DNA of 64,000 nucleotides from Limnoperna fortunei (Eukaryota > Mollusca > Bivalvia > Mytilida > Modiolidae), in contig OX104112.1 of NCBI GenBank assembly GCA_944474755.1, forward strand, positions 67,814,433 through 67,878,432, given 5' to 3'. A program made the translations under genes and the position numbers. The notes beneath the pieces are model-generated. The model saw only the letters and a list, made by a program, of their open reading frames with translations. It did no database searches and was not told the origin of the DNA. How positions within the stretch are numbered: position 1 is the first letter of the stretch; every line of letters begins with the position of its first letter. Of the stretch, positions 59,326 to 64,000 are shown one piece after another.

Positions 59326-59664
59326 TTGCGTGCAAAATACAGCTTATAATGGGTATTTGTTTCTCATACAAGACCTTCCTATGCACAGACATTTCAGCCG
59401 AGTTAATGCTGAGCATGATCATTTTGCATGTAATTTATATTGCTATGACACCATTCTTTCTAGGTAAACTTATTGAGTCTTACCAGAGTGAGAAAAAGAA
59501 AGTTCTGAATGCATGGCTACCTAATGCGCGACTATTCCCGACAAACCCAACATTGAGCGTATCAATCGTAATGTACAATGGAAATGAAAATGAAATGTCA
59601 ACTCTAGTTAACGTTTCTATTTGAATGGCACAAAAAGTAACAAACACGCATGTTTGGAGAAAAA

Positions 59665-59737
59665 GGCTCCGGCGAGATTCGAACTCGCGACCTCCAGTTT
59701 ACTAGACTGGCGCTCTAACCAACTGAGCTACGGAGCC
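59665..59737 (-). tRNA. tRNA-Thr: tRNA-Thr(AGT) type B, unit 52
   Basis: Canonical type B. Confidence 0.97.
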
Positions 59738-60008
59738 GTGATGGCAAAGGGTTCAAAATTTATATTCTTATGTGTAGACTACATGCGATCTATACAGTTG
59801 GTGTCAGCAAATGTAAAAGTGATGTTTTTTACCACTAGATTTTTTGCACGATTGGTGAGTCAGCTTTGTGCAATATATTCACTCGTATTTGAACACGAAT
59901 ACCTCATTTGTATAGTTTTCATCATTTATTGATTTGTCTCAGTACTAGTACAGCACACACTTTTCCCTTGTCCATCCTCCATTTGAATCGCAAGTTTTTT
60001 TAAAAAAA

Positions 60009-60081
60009 GGCTCCAGCGAGATTTGAACTCGCGACCTCCAGTTTACTAGACTGGCGCTCTAACCAACTGAGCTATGGAGCC
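60009..60081 (-). tRNA. tRNA-Thr: tRNA-Thr(AGT) type A, unit 53
   Basis: Canonical type A. Confidence 0.97.
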
Positions 60082-60420
60082 TTGCGTGCAAAATACAGCT
60101 TATAATGGGTATTTGTTTCTCATACAAGACCTTCCTATGCACAGACATTTCAGCCGAGTTAATGCTGAGCATGATCATTTTGCATGTAATTTATATTGCT
60201 ATGACACCATTCTTTCTAGGTAAACTTATTGAGTCTTACCAGAGTGAGAAAAAGAAAGTTCTGAATGCATGGCTACCTAATGCGCGACTATTCCCGACAA
60301 ACCCAACATTGAGCGTATCAATCGTAATGTACAATGGAAATGAAAATGAAATGTCAACTCTAGTTAACGTTTCTATTTGAATGGCACAAAAAGTAACAAA
60401 CACGCATGTTTGGAGAAAAA

Positions 60421-60493
60421 GGCTCCGGCGAGATTCGAACTCGCGACCTCCAGTTTACTAGACTGGCGCTCTAACCAACTGAGCTACGGAGCC
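60421..60493 (-). tRNA. tRNA-Thr: tRNA-Thr(AGT) type B, unit 53
   Basis: Canonical type B. Confidence 0.97.
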
Positions 60494-60764
60494 GTGATGG
60501 CAAAGGGTTCAAAATTTATATTCTTATGTGTAGACTACATGCGATCTATACAGTTGGTATCAGCAAATGTAAAAGTGATGTTTTTTACCACTAGATTTTT
60601 TGCACGATTGGTGAGTCAGCTTTGTGCAATATATTCACTCGTATTTGAACACGAATACCTCATTTGTATAGTTTTCATCATTTATTGATTTGTCTCAGTA
60701 CTAGTACAGCACACACTTTTCCCTTGTCCATCCTCCATTTGAATCGCAAGTTTTTTTTAAAAAA

Positions 60765-60837
60765 GGCTCCAGCGAGATTTGAACTCGCGACCTCCAGTTT
60801 ACTAGACTGGCGCTCTAACCAACTGAGCTATGGAGCC
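60765..60837 (-). tRNA. tRNA-Thr: tRNA-Thr(AGT) type A, unit 54
   Basis: Canonical type A. Confidence 0.97.
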
Positions 60838-61175
60838 TTGCGTGCAAAATACAGCTTATAATGGGTATTTGTTTCTCATACAAGACCTTCCTATGCACAG
60901 ACATTTCAGCCGAGTTAATGCTGAGCATGATCATTTTGCATGTAATTTATATTGCTATGACACCATTCTTTCTAGGTAAACTTATTGAGTCTTACCAGAG
61001 TGAGAAAAAGAAAGTTCTGAATGCATGGCTACCTAATGCGCGACTATTCCCGACAAACCCAACATTGAGCGTATCAATCGTAATGTACAATGGAAATGAA
61101 AATGAAATGTCAACTCTAGTTAACGTTTCTATTGAATGGCACAAAAAGTAACAAACACGCATGTTTGGAGAAAAA

Positions 61176-61248
61176 GGCTCCGGCGAGATTCGAACTCGCG
61201 ACCTCCAGTTTACTAGACTGGCGCTCTAACCAACTGAGCTACGGAGCC
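61176..61248 (-). tRNA. tRNA-Thr: tRNA-Thr(AGT) type B, unit 54
   Basis: Canonical gene; the downstream spacer has lost one T (755-bp unit) and the 5'-flanking base is changed. Confidence 0.97.
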
Positions 61249-61519
61249 CTGATGGCAAAAGGTTCAAAATTTATATTCTTATGTGTAGACTACATGCGAT
61301 CTATACAGTTGGTATCAGCAAATGTAAAAGTGATGTTTTTTACCACTAGATTTTTTGCACGATTGGTGAGTCAGCTTTGTGCAATATATTCACTCGTATT
61401 TGAACACGAATACCTCATTTGTATAGTTTTCATCATTTATTGATTTGTCTCAGTACTAGTACAGCACACACTTTTCCCTTGTCCATCCTCCATTTGAATC
61501 GCAAGTTTTTTTTAAAAAA

Positions 61520-61592
61520 GGCTCCAGCAAGATTTGAACTCGCGACCTCCAGTTTACTAGACTGGCGCTCTAACCAACTGAGCTATGGAGCC
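61520..61592 (-). tRNA. tRNA-Thr: tRNA-Thr(AGT) type A, T-stem wobble, unit 55
   Basis: A C-to-T change in the 3' T strand makes a G-U wobble; the fold is kept. Confidence 0.93.
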
Positions 61593-61931
61593 TTGCGTGC
61601 AAAATACAGCTTATAATGGGTATTTGTTTCTCATACAATACCTTCCTATGCACAGACATTTCAGCCGAGTTAATGCTGAGCATGATCATTTTGCATGTAA
61701 TTTATATTGCTATGACACCATTCTTTCTAGGTAAACTTATTGAGTCTTACCAGAGTGAGAAAAAGAAAGTTCTGAATGCATGGCTACCTAATGCGCGACT
61801 ATTCCCGACAAACCCAACATTGAGCGTATCAATCGTAATGTACAATGGAAATGAAAATGAAATGTCAACTCTAGTTAACGTTTCTATTTGAATGGCACAA
61901 AAAGTAACAAACACGCATGTTTGGAGAAAAA

Positions 61932-62004
61932 GGCTCCGGCGAGATTCGAACTCGCGACCTCCAGTTTACTAGACTGGCGCTCTAACCAACTGAGCTGCGG
62001 AGCC
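61932..62004 (-). tRNA. tRNA-Thr: tRNA-Thr type B, U8C, unit 55
   Basis: The near-invariant U8 is C here. U8 makes a core tertiary pair in tRNAs and is the first base of the A box, so both function and transcription may suffer. Confidence 0.82.
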
Positions 62005-62071
62005 GTGATGGCAAAAGGTTCAAAATTTATATTCTTATGTGTAGACTACATGCGATCTATACAGTTGGTAT

Positions 62072-62322
62072 CAGCAAATGTAAAAGTGATGTTTTTTACC
62101 ACTAGATTTTTTGCACGATTGGTGAGTCAGCTTTGTGCAATATATTCACTCGTATTTGAACACGAATACCTCATTTGTATAGTTTTCATCATTTATCAGC
62201 AAATGTAAAAGTGATGTTTTTTACCACTAGATTTTTTGCACGATTGGTGAGTCAGCTTTGTGCAATATATTCACTCGTATTTGAACACGAATACCTCATT
62301 TGTATAGTTTTTCATCATTTAT
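62072..62322. repeat. 125-bp tandem duplication inside unit 55
   Basis: The segment starting CAGCAAATGTAAAAGTGATG at 62072 is repeated from 62197, with a short TAT microhomology at the junction and one extra T in the second copy. It lies in the B-to-A spacer and duplicates no tRNA. Confidence 0.93.
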
Positions 62323-62401
62323 TGATTTGTCTCAGTACTAGTACAGCACACACTTTTCCCTTGTCCATCCTCCATTTGAATCGCAAGTTTTTTTAAAAAA
62401 A

Positions 62402-62474
62402 GGCTCCAGCGAGATTTGAACTCGCGACCTCCAGTTTACTAGACTGGCGCTCTAACCAACTGAGCTATGGAGCC
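62402..62474 (-). tRNA. tRNA-Thr: tRNA-Thr(AGT) type A, unit 56
   Basis: Canonical type A. Confidence 0.97.
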
Positions 62475-62813
62475 TTGCGTGCAAAATACAGCTTATAATG
62501 GGTATTTGTTTCTCATACAAGACCTTCCTATGCACAGACATTTCAGCCGAGTTAATGCTGAGCATGATCATTTTGCATGTAATTTATATTGCTATGACAC
62601 CATTCTTTCTAGGTAAACTTATTGAGTCTTACCAGAGTGAGAAAAAGAAAGTTCTGAATGCATGGCTACCTAATGCGCGACTATTCCCGACAAACCCAAC
62701 ATTGAGCGTATCAATCGTAATGTACAATGGAAATGAAAATGAAATGTCAACTCTAGTTAACGTTTCTATTTGAATGGCACAAAAAGTAACAAACACGCAT
62801 GTTTGGAGAAAAA

Positions 62814-62886
62814 GGCTCCGGCGAGATTCGAACTCGCGACCTCCAGTTTACTAGACTGGCGCTCTAACCAACTGAGCTACGGAGCC
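62814..62886 (-). tRNA. tRNA-Thr: tRNA-Thr(AGT) type B, unit 56
   Basis: Canonical type B. Confidence 0.97.
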
Positions 62887-63157
62887 GTGATGGCAAAGGG
62901 TTCAAAATTTATATTCTTATGTGTAGACTACATGCGATCTATACAGTTGGTATCAGCAAATGTAAAAGTGATGTTTTTTACCACTAGATTTTTTGCACGA
63001 TTGGTGAGTCAGCTTTGTGCAATATATTCACTCGTATTTGAACACGAATACCTCATTTGTATAGTTTTCATCATTTATTGATTTGTCTCAGTACTAGTAC
63101 AGCACACACTTTTCCCTTGTCCATCCTCCATTTGAATCGCAAGTTTTTTTAAAAAAA

Positions 63158-63230
63158 GGCTCCAGCGAGATTTGAACTCGCGACCTCCAGTTTACTAGAC
63201 TGGCGCTCTAACCAACTGAGCTATGGAGCC
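63158..63230 (-). tRNA. tRNA-Thr: tRNA-Thr(AGT) type A, unit 57
   Basis: Canonical type A. Confidence 0.97.
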
Positions 63231-63569
63231 TTGCGTGCAAAATACAGCTTATAATGGGTATTTGTTTCTCATACAAGACCTTCCTATGCACAGACATTTC
63301 AGCCGAGTTAATGCTGAGCATGATCATTTTGCATGTAATTTATATTGCTATGACACCATTCTTTCTAGGTAAACTTATTGAGTCTTACCAGAGTGAGAAA
63401 AAGAAAGTTCTGAATGCATGGCTACCTAATGCGCGACTATTCCCGACAAACCCAACATTGAGCGTATCAATCGTAATGTACAATGGAAATGAAAATGAAA
63501 TGTCAACTCTAGTTAACGTTTCTATTTGAATGGCACAAAAAGTAACAAACACGCATGCTTGGAGAAAAA

Positions 63570-63642
63570 GGCTCCGGCGAGATTCGAACTCGCGACCTCC
63601 AGTTTACTAGACTGGCGCTCTAACCAACTGAGCTACGGAGCC
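63570..63642 (-). tRNA. tRNA-Thr: tRNA-Thr(AGT) type B, unit 57
   Basis: Canonical type B. Confidence 0.97.
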
Positions 63643-63913
63643 GTGATGGCAAAAGGTTCAAAATTTATATTCTTATGTGTAGACTACATGCGATCTATAC
63701 AGTTGGTATCAGCAAATGTAAAAGTGATGTTTTTTACCACTAGATTTTTTGCACGATTGGTGAGTCAGCTTTGTGCAATATATTCACTCGTATTTGAACA
63801 CGAATACCTCATTTGTATAGTTTTCATCATTTATTGATTTGTCTCAGTACTAGTACAGCACACACTTTTCCCTTGTCCATCCTCCATTTGAATCGCAAGT
63901 TTTTTTTAAAAAA

Positions 63914-63986
63914 GGCTCCAGCGAGATTTGAACTCGCGACCTCCAGTTTACTAGACTGGCGCTCTAACCAACTGAGCTATGGAGCC
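63914..63986 (-). tRNA. tRNA-Thr: tRNA-Thr(AGT) type A, unit 58 (window edge)
   Basis: Canonical and complete; its TATA-like region falls beyond the window end. Confidence 0.97.
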
Positions 63987-64000
63987 TTGCGTGCAAAATA

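Larger units (their letters stand above)
59073..64000 (-). repeat. tRNA-Thr tandem array, right block (rest of unit 51 to unit 58)
   Basis: The array resumes in register and runs off the right end of the window. Type B upstream spacers here mostly carry the GGGTTC or AGGTTC form. One unit (61616-62497) is 882 bp long because of an internal 125-bp duplication plus one base. Confidence 0.98.

Overview
The window is eukaryotic, repeat-dominated DNA, probably from a mollusc and most likely a bivalve. The call rests on nuclear-type tRNA genes (internal A and B boxes, oligo-T terminators, no encoded CCA), AT-rich spacers, large transposons without bacterial-type genes, and a SINE-like tail near 38.1 kb that resembles one I recall as common in bivalve genomes. 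The lineage call is an inference. I find no protein-coding gene I can support anywhere in the 64 kb.

Layout. (1) 1-28536, 47373-57236 and 59073-64000 are three visible parts of one tandem array with a unit of about 756 bp (742, 746 and 755 bp variants, one 882 bp). Each unit carries two minus-strand tRNA-Thr(AGT) genes, called here type A and type B. They differ by a compensatory acceptor pair and a T-loop base. I count 58 type A and 57 type B loci, 115 in all, and the array runs off both window ends. (2) 28537-47372 is an 18.8-kb mobile element inserted in one tRNA unit. It has a 9-bp target duplication (ACATGCGAT), terminal inverted repeats whose first 54 bases are identical, and arms filled with a 168-bp satellite in opposite orientations. 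The interior of about 5 kb is non-coding and carries a SINE-like insertion and an (AAAT)n microsatellite. (3) 57237-59072 is a second clean insertion of about 1.84 kb into the same spacer. It landed in a T run, has a palindrome close to its 3' end, and contains a nested 226-bp MITE.

Function. The tRNA genes look like typical RNA polymerase III units: A box TAGCTCAGTTGG, a B box fitting the consensus, T5-T7 terminators directly after the gene, and a TATA-like motif about 20-27 nt upstream of both gene types. Most copies fold perfectly as tRNA-Thr. Thirteen type A copies, all left of the large element, have two acceptor-stem mismatches, and several type B copies near the second insertion are decayed. 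Variant patterns show multi-unit higher-order duplication, as expected from unequal exchange or conversion. The two insertions lie about 50 and 90 bp upstream of a type B tRNA 5' end, which suggests, on only two events, targeting to Pol III promoters.

Limits: the window is built of near-identical repeats, so the true copy number depends on assembly quality. Percent identities and family assignments were judged by eye.
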